Positions 8,212-16,776 are shown, counted from the first letter of the stretch. The stretch: DNA of 64,000 bases from Streptomyces sp. CB01201 (GCF_002803085.1 NZ_NNBJ01000004.1:969-64968), one strand, 5' to 3'. Translations and numbers: made by a program. The notes: generated from the letters alone by a model not told the origin.

Positions 8212-9396
8212 ATGGAACGCCATCACATACAGCCGCGCCCCGACTGGCAGCGGATTGTCGAGGAACAGGGTGTGATCTACCCCCTGACGCGGTATCCCGA
8301 CGACTCACTGCGGCCCTACTGGGACGAGAGCGCCTACTACTCCTTCACGCTGCCCGAGGTCGAGGCCCTGGAGGAGACCGTCGAGGAACTGCACGGCATG
8401 TGCCTCGCGGCGGCGGCCCACATCGTCGAGAAGGGCCGCTTCGCGGACCTCGGCATCATGGACGGCCGGCTCGCCGACCTGGTCGCCGAGTCCTGGCGCC
8501 GACGGGCCGAACTCCCGTCCCTGTACGGCCGGTTCGACCTGCGGTACGACGGCGAGGGCCCCGCCAAGATGCTGGAGTACAACGCCGACACCCCGACCTC
8601 GCTCGTCGAGGCGGCGAGCGCGCAGTGGTTCTGGATGGAGGACCGCTTCCCCGGCGCCGACCAGTGGAACTCGCTGCACGAACGCCTCGTCGAGGCCTGG
8701 CGGCGCCAGGCGCGCCTGCTGCCGCCCGGCCCCGTGCACTTCGCGCACTCCGACGGCGACGAGCTCGGCGAGGACCTGATGACCGTCGCCTATCTGCGCG
8801 AGACGGCCGAGCAGGCGGGGCTCGACACGGAGGCCCTCTCGGTCGAGACCATCGGGTGGGACAGCATCACCGGCCGCTTCGTGGACGACCGCCTGCGGTT
8901 CATCCGGGCCTGCTTCAAGCTGTATCCGTGGGAGTGGCTGGCGGCCGACGCGTTCGGGCCGCAGGTCCTGGACACCCTCGACAACGGGGGCGGCACGGGC
9001 ACCACCTGCTGGATCGAGCCGGCCTGGAAGATGCTGCTCTCCAACAAGGCGCTGCTCGCGGTGTTGTGGGAGCTCTACCCGGGTCACCCCAACCTGCTGC
9101 CCGCCTATCTGGACGGACCGCGCGACCTCGCTTCCGGGCGGGGCTACGTGGCCAAGCCCCTGCTCGGTCGCGAGGGCGCGGGCATCAGCCTGCACCCGCC
9201 GGGATCCGCCCCGGCTCCGCGGCCCGAAGAGCCCTCCTGCTACCAGGAGTTGGCGCCCCTGCCCGACTTCGACGGCAATCGGGTGGTGCTGGGCGCGTGG
9301 GTCGTGGAGGACGAGGCGGCCGGGCTCGGGATCCGGGAGTCGGCGGGCCTGGTGACGGACGAGTACGCGAGGTTCGTTCCGCATGTGATCCGCTGA
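8212..9396 (+). CDS. glutathionylspermidine synthase-like ATP-grasp ligase (YgiC family)
   Basis: A 394-aa protein of the glutathionylspermidine synthase preATP-grasp family. Diagnostic blocks are MLEYNADTPTSLVEAASAQW (around residues 120-140), the aspartate-rich HSDGDELGEDLMTVAYL and the C-terminal ATP-grasp part VAKPLLGREGAGISL. The full family length is present. Streptomycetes make mycothiol rather than glutathione, so the peptide-amine ligase activity must use another acceptor; the E. coli homologue YgiC also lacks a confirmed substrate. The start ATG 8212 has AGGG about 9 nt upstream. It is in an apparent operon behind the YgiB-like lipoprotein. Confidence 0.88.
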   Translation: MERHHIQPRPDWQRIVEEQGVIYPLTRYPDDSLRPYWDESAYYSFTLPEVEALEETVEELHGMCLAAAAHIVEKGRFADLGIMDGRLADLVAESWRRRAELPSLYGRFDLRYDGEGPAKMLEYNADTPTSLVEAASAQWFWMEDRFPGADQWNSLHERLVEAWRRQARLLPPGPVHFAHSDGDELGEDLMTVAYLRETAEQAGLDTEALSVETIGWDSITGRFVDDRLRFIRACFKLYPWEWLAADAFGPQVLDTLDNGGGTGTTCWIEPAWKMLLSNKALLAVLWELYPGHPNLLPAYLDGPRDLASGRGYVAKPLLGREGAGISLHPPGSAPAPRPEEPSCYQELAPLPDFDGNRVVLGAWVVEDEAAGLGIRESAGLVTDEYARFVPHVIR

Positions 9397-9486
9397 CCCG
9401 GCCCGCCGGTACGCCCGTCGACGGCCCGGTGCGCGCGCCCGGTGGCCCGCGCCCGGGACACGATGTGCGCGCACCGTGAACGGGGC

Positions 9487-9514
9487 GGCGCCACCAGTGG
9501 TGCGCCGCTACCAT
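9487..9514 (+). promoter_or_regulatory. inverted repeat and candidate -10 upstream of the RHIM-like cassette
   Basis: The 20-nt inverted repeat GGCGCCACCAGTGGTGCGCC (9487-9506, arms GGCG-CACCA and TGGTG-CGCC with one bulged C) is followed at once by TACCAT (9509-9514), a plausible -10 hexamer about 90 nt before the ATG at 9601. It could be an operator overlapping the promoter of the 9601-12704 operon. No convincing -35 was found. Confidence 0.4.
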
Positions 9515-9600
9515 GTTCACCCTGGCGGCGCCCTCGAACACCCCTTCCGTTCGGCTCAGTTGAGGTCACGCGTCCGCCCACCGTCCCGGGGGAGCAGGAC

Positions 9601-11388
9601 ATGACGCAGGCCCAGGTGCCGCAGCAGGCGCAGCCGGCGGGAGCGCCGCCCGGCGGGCTGCCGCCGGTGCATCCCTCGCTCAGCGAGGCGACTCGCCTGA
9701 TGGCCGCGGGCACCTATCTCGACGACGGGTTCCGCGACGCCGTCATCGACGAGCTGTACGTCCACGAGGAGCGGGTCGTCGCGCCCTCGCTCGGCTTCGA
9801 CGCGGCCCGCGTCCTCGCTCACGCGCTGCGCGCCCGCAATCTGCAGATCGCCTGGTCGATCGGCATCGTCGCGCTCTGGGCGCTCGCCGTCGTCGTCACG
9901 GACTACACCCTCCTGATCCTCGTGGGCCCCTGCCTCCAGCTCGGCCTCGCCCGCCTCGTCCGCGGCAGGTCCAGGACCGCACCCTGGTACCGCACGGTGC
10001 CGGCCTTCTTCCTGCGCTGGTGGGCGAGGCTGGTGCTCGTCCTGTTCGCCGCCGTGCTGCTGGTCTCGCTGTTCGGCGGATACGACACCTCCTCGCACAA
10101 CTACTCGTCCGGGTACGGGAGTTACGGCGGCCCCGGAAGCGGGGGATACGACGTCTTCGGGGACGCCGCCGCGAGCGGCAACACCGTCGCGCCGGTCGTC
10201 GCGGGCCCGGCCCTGGTGTTCGGCGGCGGCACCGTCGGCCTGGTGGACCAGGGTCTGAGCCCGGGCCTCGGCTGGGGGATCGTCGGCTGCTTCGCGGTGA
10301 TCGCCCTGTGCGTCGGGCTCCAGCGCCTCCAGTTCGCCCGGCTCATGGCGGCCGAGCTGTCCCCGCAGGGCTTCCAGGACTTCGCCGCCGACCCCGCGCA
10401 GCGCGGCGACAACGGCAGGTTCCAGCGCCTGGCCGCCACGATCCGCGCCGAGCAGCACGCCCCGCTCGCCGTCTACCGCTCCGACGCGCCCTTCCGCGGC
10501 GCGGGCGACCCCTTCGAGCCCTGGTCGGTCTCCATCCAGCTGCGCCCGCGCAAGTCCCTGGGCGACCGGAGCCCGACCCGGGTCAGCAACGCCGAGGTCC
10601 TGCGCATCGTCGAGCCCCTGGTCACCCGGCTCCGCGTGCCCGCCCCGGCCGCGCCCGCCGCGGCGGAGGCCGTACGCGACCGGCTGCGCCAGCTCGAAGT
10701 GTCCGAGTACGTGTTCCTGCCGGTCGACGGGCTGCCCTCGCGCAGCTACGCGCCCTACCGCGACGGCGCGTTCGAGGAGCACCGGGCCGCCGCTCTGGAG
10801 GAGGGCGGCGAGGCGCGCCGGCACTTCCTGCGGATCCGGGTGGGCGGCTGGGAGGAGCACCTCGTCACCACCGTGTTCGTACGGGTCCACACCCAGGGCG
10901 GCATGCTGGTCCTGGAGATCGCCCCGCACGTCCTGCCGCCGCTGCGCGAGGACTTCCTGCGCGCGGACCACACCGCCCGCGGCTTCGCCTGCCTCACCCC
11001 GGTGGGCAAGGCGGCGTGGGCGCTGAAGCGGACGCCGAGGTCCCTGATCGAGGCCCTCGCCGTCCTGGTCCGCGCGGTCGGCTCGCTGTGGCACCGGCTT
11101 ACCGGAGGGCACGCCCGGGCGCTGCCCGACGGCCCGGCGCGCTCGGTGCGCGAACTGGCGGCGGCGCCCGGTACCTCCCTGTTCCAGGCGATGGACTACC
11201 GGCGCTATGTGAAGTCCATCGAGGACCGGGTGACCACCGGTGTGCGCGACGCGCTGTACGAAGCGGGCTACGACACCGGGCAGTTCGAGCAGAAGATCGT
11301 CAACATCGCCCAGGGCGGTGTCATGATCGAGAACGCCCGAGGGGCGATCAGCGTCGGCGACCACAACACCGTCAACAACGAGGGCTGA
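9601..11388 (+). CDS. membrane protein with C-terminal RHIM-like motif
   Basis: A 595-aa protein of unknown function, first gene of a three-gene operon. Residues about 35-75 are soluble. Hydrophobic segments lie at about 80-120 (AWSIGIVALWALAVVVT and TLLILVGPCLQLGLA), 137-160 and 225-245, separated by a Gly/Ser/Tyr-rich loop (SSGYGSYGGPGSGGYDVFGD). A large cytoplasmic region of about 340 residues follows. The extreme C-terminus reads IENARGAISVGDHNTVNNEG; residues 583-591 fit the RHIM-like amyloid core [IV]x[IV]Gxx N x[VLM]. The next gene carries the same core. ATG 9601 is chosen because GGGGAG precedes it by 7 nt; the open frame extends upstream to 9442 without coding character. Confidence 0.75.
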   Translation: MTQAQVPQQAQPAGAPPGGLPPVHPSLSEATRLMAAGTYLDDGFRDAVIDELYVHEERVVAPSLGFDAARVLAHALRARNLQIAWSIGIVALWALAVVVTDYTLLILVGPCLQLGLARLVRGRSRTAPWYRTVPAFFLRWWARLVLVLFAAVLLVSLFGGYDTSSHNYSSGYGSYGGPGSGGYDVFGDAAASGNTVAPVVAGPALVFGGGTVGLVDQGLSPGLGWGIVGCFAVIALCVGLQRLQFARLMAAELSPQGFQDFAADPAQRGDNGRFQRLAATIRAEQHAPLAVYRSDAPFRGAGDPFEPWSVSIQLRPRKSLGDRSPTRVSNAEVLRIVEPLVTRLRVPAPAAPAAAEAVRDRLRQLEVSEYVFLPVDGLPSRSYAPYRDGAFEEHRAAALEEGGEARRHFLRIRVGGWEEHLVTTVFVRVHTQGGMLVLEIAPHVLPPLREDFLRADHTARGFACLTPVGKAAWALKRTPRSLIEALAVLVRAVGSLWHRLTGGHARALPDGPARSVRELAAAPGTSLFQAMDYRRYVKSIEDRVTTGVRDALYEAGYDTGQFEQKIVNIAQGGVMIENARGAISVGDHNTVNNEG

Positions 11389-11389
11389 G

Positions 11390-11779
11390 ATGACCATGCC
11401 GGGTGACGACAGCACACAGCGGGGCGGCGCGCAGCGCTCCGTCCACATCAGCGGAGTGACCGGGTCCGTCTCGGTCGGTGACAACAACCGGGTGTCCAGC
11501 GTCTACCGTGCCGGCGCCGCCGACGAGGCGCACCTCCAACTCCTGGACGCGATCACGGAGTTCAGGACCGGCCTCGCGCAGCTGGTACGCAATGACCAGA
11601 CCCGCGCCCTGGACGCCGAGCTCGCCGACACCGAGGAGGAGATCCGCGCCGACGGACAGGCGAGCCCCGGACGGCTCGCCCGCCTCGGCGAGCTGCTCAC
11701 CGGCGCCACCGCCCTGACCGGCCTGCTCGCCTCCGGCGAGACGCTGGTGCAGCGGGTCCGCGAACTGATCGGGATGTGA
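11390..11779 (+). CDS. small helical protein with N-terminal RHIM-like motif
   Basis: A 129-aa cytoplasmic protein, starting one base after the stop of the upstream gene, with GAGGG of that gene's end as ribosome binding site. Residues 1-25 are polar; residues 27-35, VSVGDNNRV, match the same [IV]x[IV]GxxNx[VLM] core found at the C-terminus of the upstream membrane protein. The rest (about 45-129) is predicted helical: LLDAITEFRTGLAQLV, ELADTEEEIRAD, RLARLGELLTGATALTGLLA. Similar short proteins of unknown function (DUF5955-like, from memory) occur in Streptomyces. The shared motif suggests homotypic contact with the membrane protein; this is inference. Confidence 0.75.
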   Translation: MTMPGDDSTQRGGAQRSVHISGVTGSVSVGDNNRVSSVYRAGAADEAHLQLLDAITEFRTGLAQLVRNDQTRALDAELADTEEEIRADGQASPGRLARLGELLTGATALTGLLASGETLVQRVRELIGM

Positions 11780-11786
11780 GGCCGCG

Positions 11787-12704
11787 GTGAGCGGGGGCAC
11801 GGGCGAAGTCCGCTGGAACGCGGCGACCCAGAAGTGGGAGACGGTGGAGGACGCCTCGTCGGCGCCTCCGCCCCCGGTAGCGGCCCCGCCGGCCGCACCC
11901 CCGCCGCCTCCGGCGATGCCGCCCCGGGCGCCCGGCCCGTATCCGCCCGCGGGGGCGCACCAGGAGCCCCCGCCGTTCCCCGACCCCCCGCCGTTCCCGG
12001 AGCCGCGCCGGACCCGGCGGGTGCCGGTCGCCGTGGTGATCGCGCTGGTCGTCGTCGCCGTGGCCGGTGCGGGCGGCGGCTGGTTCCTGGCCCGTGGCGG
12101 CTCCGGCCACCCGAAGGCCACCGCCACCCCCTCCGCGCCGCCTTCCGAGCTGCCTTCCGGCACGGCCGGGCGCACCGGCGACGGCGGCCCGACCGCTTCG
12201 CCCTCGGCGTCCGCCTCGCCGAGCGCCACCGTGCCCGCCGGGTTCCAACTCCAGCAGGATCCAAGGGGGTTCAGGCTGTACGTGCCGACGGGCTGGACCC
12301 GGCAGGACCAGGGCGCCAAGGGCGTCTTCTACAACTCGGCGGACGGCGCCCGGCTGATCCAGGTGTACCCGGTCTCCGAGGCGGGCCTGAGCCCGTACGA
12401 CGCGCTCAAGCAGACCTCGGGGGAGCTGGCGAAGAACCCCGGGTACCAGGAGATCAGCCTGGCGAACGACGCCGCTGTGCCCGGCGGTACGCAGGCCGCA
12501 CGGCTGGTCTACGCGTACGACAACCAGCAGCTCGGCCACCGGCGCCAGGTGGTGGACTACGCCTTCCTGACGCCCGGCGGCGAGCACTACGCCGTCCTGT
12601 CCGCGGCCCCGGCGAACGTGTGGCCCGAGCAGGAGGGGACCCTGAAGACCGCGCTCAGTGTCTTCTGCGCGGGCACGAACTGCCCGTCACCCGCGACGGG
12701 TTGA
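11787..12704 (+). CDS. membrane-anchored protein with Pro-rich cytoplasmic region and extracellular C-terminal domain
   Basis: A 305-aa protein, third gene of the cassette, with GTG start 11787 seven bases after the previous stop. The N-terminus begins GEVRWNAATQKWETVED and is followed by a proline-rich stretch (about residues 28-75). A single transmembrane helix (VPVAVVIALVVVAVAGAGGG, about 78-98) leads to a Ser/Pro-rich linker and a C-terminal domain of about 150 residues (GFRLYVPTGWTRQDQGAKGV onward) that resembles the PsbP/Mog1-like fold seen in other actinobacterial surface proteins. Topology would place that domain outside. Its 3' end overlaps the convergent rocD gene by 18 bp. Function unknown. 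Confidence 0.75.
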   Translation: MSGGTGEVRWNAATQKWETVEDASSAPPPPVAAPPAAPPPPPAMPPRAPGPYPPAGAHQEPPPFPDPPPFPEPRRTRRVPVAVVIALVVVAVAGAGGGWFLARGGSGHPKATATPSAPPSELPSGTAGRTGDGGPTASPSASASPSATVPAGFQLQQDPRGFRLYVPTGWTRQDQGAKGVFYNSADGARLIQVYPVSEAGLSPYDALKQTSGELAKNPGYQEISLANDAAVPGGTQAARLVYAYDNQQLGHRRQVVDYAFLTPGGEHYAVLSAAPANVWPEQEGTLKTALSVFCAGTNCPSPATG

Positions 12705-13928
12705 GGGCACCTGCTGCTCCGCCAGGACCGCGCGCAGCTGGTCGAGGCCCCAGTCCAGGTCCTCCTTGCTGATCACCAGGGGCGGGGCGATGCGGATCGT
12801 GGAACCGTGGGTGTCCTTGACCAGGACGCCCCGGGCCATCAGCCGCTCCGAGATCTGCCGCCCGGTGCCGTGCGCCGGGTTGATGTCCACGCCCGCCCAC
12901 AGGCCGCGGCCACGGACCGCCTCGACCGCGCCCGCGCCGGTCAGCAGGCCCAGCTCGTGGTGCAGGTGGTCGCCGAGCTCGGCGGCGCGCTGCTGGTACT
13001 CGCCGGTGCGCAGCATCGCGATGACCTCCAGGGCGACCGCACAGGCCAGCGGGTTGCCGCCGAACGTCGAACCGTGCTCCCCGGGCTTGAACACGCCGAG
13101 CACCTCCGCCGACGCGGCCACCGCCGACACCGGGACCACGCCGCCGCCAAGCGCCTTGCCCAGGATGTAGACGTCCGGCACCACGCCCTCGTGCTCGCAG
13201 GCGAAGGTCTTCCCGGTGCGGCCGAGCCCGGACTGGATCTCGTCCGCCATGAACAGAACGTTCCGCTCGCGCGTCAACTCCCGTACGCCCGCCAGGTATC
13301 CGGCCGGCGGGACGAGCACGCCGGCCTCGCCCTGGATGGGTTCGAGCAGCACCGCCACGGTGTTGTCGGTGACCGCGGCCCGCATCGCGGTGAGGTCGCC
13401 GTACGGCACGATCTCGAAGCCGGGCGTGTAGGGGCCGTAGTCCGCGCGGGCCTCCGGATCCGTGGAGAAGCTGACGATCGTGGTCGTACGGCCGTGGAAG
13501 TTGTCCCGCGCCACCACGATCTTCGCCGTGTTGTCCGGCACGCCCTTGACCCGGTAGCCCCACTTGCGGGCGGTCTTCACGGCGGTCTCCACCGCCTCCG
13601 CCCCGGTGTTCATGGGGAGCACCATGTCCGTGCCGCACAACTCCGCCAGCTCCGTACAGAACTGGGCGAAGCGGTCGTGGTGGAACGCTCTCGACGTCAG
13701 CGTCACCCGCTCCAGCTGGGCCTTCGCCGCCTCGATGAGCCGGCGGTTGCCGTGCCCGAAGTTGAGCGCCGAGTAGCCGGCCAGCATGTCGAGGTAGCGG
13801 CGGCCCTCGACGTCGGTCATCCAGGCGCCCTCGGCGGAGGCGACGACGACGGGCAGCGGATGGTAGTTGTGCGCACTGTGGGCCTCGGCGGAACGGATGG
13901 CGTCTTCGGTCGCGGCGTGTGTCGACAC
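12687..13928 (-). CDS. rocD: ornithine aminotransferase
   Basis: A 413-aa class III PLP aminotransferase that converts ornithine and 2-oxoglutarate to glutamate semialdehyde and glutamate in arginine/ornithine catabolism. Motifs: AHNYHPLPVVVASAEGAWM, MLAGYSALNFGHGNRRLIEA, the cofactor-binding MADEIQSGLGRTG and the PLP lysine motif YILGKALGGG. GTG 13928 is preferred over ATG 13946 because GGAG lies about 5 nt ahead of the GTG, while the ATG lacks a Shine-Dalgarno sequence. The C-terminal end overlaps the convergent gene 11787-12704 by 18 bp. It is divergent from glyA. Confidence 0.93.
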   Translation of the reverse strand: MSTHAATEDAIRSAEAHSAHNYHPLPVVVASAEGAWMTDVEGRRYLDMLAGYSALNFGHGNRRLIEAAKAQLERVTLTSRAFHHDRFAQFCTELAELCGTDMVLPMNTGAEAVETAVKTARKWGYRVKGVPDNTAKIVVARDNFHGRTTTIVSFSTDPEARADYGPYTPGFEIVPYGDLTAMRAAVTDNTVAVLLEPIQGEAGVLVPPAGYLAGVRELTRERNVLFMADEIQSGLGRTGKTFACEHEGVVPDVYILGKALGGGVVPVSAVAASAEVLGVFKPGEHGSTFGGNPLACAVALEVIAMLRTGEYQQRAAELGDHLHHELGLLTGAGAVEAVRGRGLWAGVDINPAHGTGRQISERLMARGVLVKDTHGSTIRIAPPLVISKEDLDWGLDQLRAVLAEQQVPSTRRG

Positions 13929-14042
13929 GGGTTCTCCGATCGTCATGCGGCATGGGGCGTTGGTGGTGCCCTTTTCTATCGTCGCTCGGATGTCGGACGA
14001 AGAAACCTTGCCGCCGGGACCGGCCGGTAGGGTGTTCGGTAC

Positions 14043-14124
14043 GCGCGGCGACTGGCGAACGGGGAAGCGACCCCGGGGAAGCCGCGCGCGGCCTGCCGCA
14101 CGAGGTGCCGCCCGCCTGGGCACC
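14043..14124 (+). ncRNA. ZTP (pfl-type) riboswitch upstream of glyA
   Basis: The leader contains the two conserved halves of the ZMP/ZTP aptamer: the 5' part GGCGACTGGCGAACGGGGAA with the following CCCCGGGGAAGC, and the 3' part CCGCCCGCCTGGGCA ending about 35 nt before the glyA ATG. In this class a purine-synthesis alarmone (ZTP/ZMP, accumulating when one-carbon folate is short) turns on folate and glycine-serine metabolism genes, and glyA is a known target. A TAGGGT -10-like box at 14028-14033 would start transcription just upstream. The boundaries are by eye. Confidence 0.82.
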
Positions 14125-14157
14125 CCGGGAACCTGTCAACGGACCCCGGAGGACGCC

Positions 14158-15429
14158 ATGAGCCTTCCCCTTTCCCACCCCGCCCTGCTGGCCGCCGACC
14201 CCGAGCTGGCCTCCCTCGTCGCCGCCGAGGAGCGGCTCCAGTCGGACACCCTGCGCCTGATCCCCAGCGAGAACTACGTCTCGACGGCGGTCCTTGAGGC
14301 CTCGGGCACGGTGCTCCAGAACAAGTACAGCGAGGGCTACCCGGGCCGGCGCTACTACGAGGGCCAGCAGAACATCGACAAGGTCGAGACGCTGGCGGTC
14401 GACCGGGCCAAGGCCCTGTTCGGCGTCGAGCACGCCAACGTCCAGCCGTACTCCGGCTCGCCCGCCAACCTCGCCGTCTACCTCGCCTTCGCCGAGCCCG
14501 GCGACACCGTGATGGGCATGGCGCTGCCGATGGGCGGGCACCTCACGCACGGCTGGGGCGTCTCGGCGACCGGCAAGTGGTTCCGGGGCGTGCAGTACGG
14601 GGTGCGCGCCGACACCGGGCTCGTCGACCTCGACGAGGTGCGCGAGATCGCGCTCAAGGAGCGGCCGAAGCTGATCTTCTGCGGGGGTACGGCGCTGCCC
14701 CGCACCATCGACTTCGCCGCGTTCGCGGAGATCGCCGAGGAGGCGGGCGCGGTGCTCGTCGCGGACGTCGCGCACATCGCGGGCCTCATCGCGGGCGGTG
14801 CCCACCCCTCCCCGGCGCCGTACGCGGACGTCATCTCGACCACCACGCACAAGACCCTGCGGGGGCCGCGCGGGGCCATGCTGATGTCCCGCGCGGAGCA
14901 CGCGAAGGCCCTCGACAAGGCGGTCTTCCCCGGGCTCCAGGGCGGCCCGCACAACCAGACCACGGCGGCGATCGCGGTCGCGCTCCACGAGGCGGCGCAG
15001 CCCGCGTTCTGCGCCTACGCGCACCAGGTGGTGGCCAACGCCCGGGCCCTCGCGGACGCGCTTCTGGAGCGGGGCTTCGACCTCGTGTCCGGCGGCACGG
15101 ACAACCACCTGATCCTGATGGACCTCACCCCCAAGGACGTGCCCGGCAAGGTGGCGGCGAAGGCGCTGGACCGGGCGGGGCTCGTCGTCAACTACAACAC
15201 CGTGCCGTACGACCCGCGCAAGCCGTTCGATCCGTCCGGGATCCGGATCGGGACGCCGTCCCTGACGTCCCGGGGGCTCGGCGTCGACCACATGCCGCGG
15301 GTGGCCGAGTGGCTCGACCGGGGTGTGTCGGCGGCCCGGGCGGGCGACGAGGGCGCGCTGTCCGCGATCCGCGCGGAGGTGACGGACCTCCTGTCCGCCT
15401 ACCCCGCCCCGGGCCTCCCCCAGGACTGA
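14158..15429 (+). CDS. glyA: serine hydroxymethyltransferase
   Basis: A 423-aa PLP enzyme converting serine and tetrahydrofolate to glycine and 5,10-methylene-THF. Family motifs in order: RLIPSENYVS, EGYPGRRYYEGQQNID, NVQPYSGSPANLAVY, DVAHIAGLIAGG and the PLP-lysine motif STTTHKTLRGPRG, ending with GIRIGTPSLTSRG. ATG 14158 has GGAGG seven bases upstream; the open frame reaches back to 13867 but that region is the riboswitch leader. Expression is probably governed by the ZTP riboswitch at 14043-14124, linking it to one-carbon status. Identification firm. Confidence 0.97.
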   Translation: MSLPLSHPALLAADPELASLVAAEERLQSDTLRLIPSENYVSTAVLEASGTVLQNKYSEGYPGRRYYEGQQNIDKVETLAVDRAKALFGVEHANVQPYSGSPANLAVYLAFAEPGDTVMGMALPMGGHLTHGWGVSATGKWFRGVQYGVRADTGLVDLDEVREIALKERPKLIFCGGTALPRTIDFAAFAEIAEEAGAVLVADVAHIAGLIAGGAHPSPAPYADVISTTTHKTLRGPRGAMLMSRAEHAKALDKAVFPGLQGGPHNQTTAAIAVALHEAAQPAFCAYAHQVVANARALADALLERGFDLVSGGTDNHLILMDLTPKDVPGKVAAKALDRAGLVVNYNTVPYDPRKPFDPSGIRIGTPSLTSRGLGVDHMPRVAEWLDRGVSAARAGDEGALSAIRAEVTDLLSAYPAPGLPQD

Positions 15430-15762
15430 CCCCCTGGGGCTCCGCCCCCAGACCCCGTTCGCGCCTTAAGGGCGCTCGTCCTCAATCTCCCCCAAGGCCT
15501 TAAGGGCCAGGGGGGACCCCCATGACGGGCTGGGCATGCCTGTGCGGGCCAGCACCGAGGCATTCGGGGTCACCTACAGGGGCGCGGGGAACTGCGCGAG
15601 AAGCGAGCACGGTCCGCAGACGAGAAAGGATTTGAGGGGCGCGGGGAACTGCGCAAACGGGGGTTCGGGGGCAGCGCCCCCCGAGGTGCTGGGGCACCTT
15701 GTGGGGCCGGTCACAAGCGCGGGGTTTCCGCCACGACGGGCCCACCTGAGAGAATGCTGAGC
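15430..15762. repeat. glyA-trpS intergenic region with Streptomyces-type dispersed repeat, two copies
   Basis: This 333-bp stretch has no gene. It opens with hairpins that can end glyA transcripts (GGGGC-TCC-GCCCC at 15436-15448, and GCGCCTTAAGGGCGC at 15461-15475). It then holds two identical copies of AGGGGCGCGGGGAACTGCGC at 15578-15597 and 15635-15654, 57 bp apart, each able to fold with GCGC arms around GGGGAACT. Similar sequences occur in many Streptomyces intergenic regions, from memory. Short open frames here look like shadows. Confidence 0.65.
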
Positions 15763-16776
15763 ATGCCCTCGACTCGTCCCCGCGTGCTCTCCGGAATCCA
15801 GCCCACCGCCGGCTCGTTCCACCTCGGCAACTACCTCGGCGCGGTCCGCCAGTGGGTCGCGCTCCAGGAGTCCCACGACGCGTTCTACATGGTCGTGGAC
15901 CTGCACGCGATCACCGTCCCGCAGGACCCGGTCGAGCTGCGCGCCAACACCCGGCTCGCCGCCGCCCAGCTGCTCGCCGCCGGTCTCGACCCCGAGCGCT
16001 GCACGCTGTTCGTCCAGAGCCACGTGCCCGAGCACGCCCAGCTCGCCTGGATCATGAACTGCCTGGCCGGGTTCGGCGAGGCCAGCCGGATGACGCAGTT
16101 CAAGGACAAGTCCGCCAAGCACGGCGCGGGCAACGCGACCGTCGGCCTGTTCACGTACCCGATCCTCCAGGTCGCCGACATCCTGCTGTACCAGGCGAAC
16201 CAGGTCCCCGTCGGTGAGGACCAGCGCCAGCACATCGAGCTCACCCGTGACCTCGCCGACCGCTTCAACGGCCGGTTCGGCGAGACGTTCACCGTCCCGG
16301 AGCCGTACATCCTCAAGGAGACGGCCAAGATCTACGACCTCCAGGACCCGTCGATCAAGATGAGCAAGTCGGCGTCGACGCCGAAGGGCCTCATCAACCT
16401 GCTCGACGACCCGAAGACGACGGCCAAGAAGGTCAAGAGCGCGGTCACCGACACCGACACGGTGATCAAGTACGACACCGAGAACAAGCCCGGCGTCTCC
16501 AACCTGCTCTCCATCTACTCGACCCTCACGGGCAAGGCGATCGCGGAGCTGGAGGCCGAGTACGAGGGCAAGATGTACGGCGCGCTCAAGACCGACCTCG
16601 CCGAGGTGATGGTCGAGTTCGTCACGCCGTTCCGTACCCGGACCCAGCAGTACCTGGACGACCCCGAGACGCTGGACTCGCTGCTCGCCAAGGGCGCCGA
16701 GAAGGCCCGCGCGGTCGCCGCCGAGACGCTGGCGACGGCGTACGACAAGGTCGGCCTGCTGCCCGCCAAGCACTGA
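15763..16776 (+). CDS. trpS: tryptophanyl-tRNA synthetase
   Basis: A 337-aa class I aminoacyl-tRNA synthetase charging tRNA-Trp. The HIGH-like signature is [19 protein letters not shown] (residues about 15-33) and the KMSKS loop is IKMSKSAST near residue 200; [11 protein letters not shown] and [14 protein letters not shown] are typical TrpRS blocks. Length equals the bacterial family. Two in-frame ATGs exist, 15754 and 15763; the second gives an N-terminus ([15 protein letters not shown]) in register with homologues, so it is preferred. It follows the repeat region and probably has its own promoter. Confidence 0.95.
   Translation: MPSTRPRVLSGIQPTAGSFHLGNYLGAVRQWVALQESHDAFYMVVDLHAITVPQDPVELRANTRLAAAQLLAAGLDPERCTLFVQSHVPEHAQLAWIMNCLAGFGEASRMTQFKDKSAKHGAGNATVGLFTYPILQVADILLYQANQVPVGEDQRQHIELTRDLADRFNGRFGETFTVPEPYILKETAKIYDLQDPSIKMSKSASTPKGLINLLDDPKTTAKKVKSAVTDTDTVIKYDTENKPGVSNLLSIYSTLTGKAIAELEAEYEGKMYGALKTDLAEVMVEFVTPFRTRTQQYLDDPETLDSLLAKGAEKARAVAAETLATAYDKVGLLPAKH

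Noticed and set aside
6351-8213. Reverse-strand open frame of 620 codons
   Set aside because: It is out of frame with the DMT transporter and covers the lipoprotein gene antisense; no domain was recognised.
9556-11487. Reverse-strand open frame of 643 codons opposite the RHIM-like membrane protein
   Set aside because: The forward frame has membrane helices, a ribosome binding site and a coupled neighbour; the reverse frame is a compositional shadow.
12655-15291. Reverse-strand open frame of 878 codons
   Set aside because: It lies antisense to glyA and out of frame with rocD; its composition is typical of a GC-rich shadow frame.
15536-15760. Possible small gene in the glyA-trpS gap
   Set aside because: The region consists of hairpins and a dispersed repeat; the open frame has no ribosome binding site or recognisable product.
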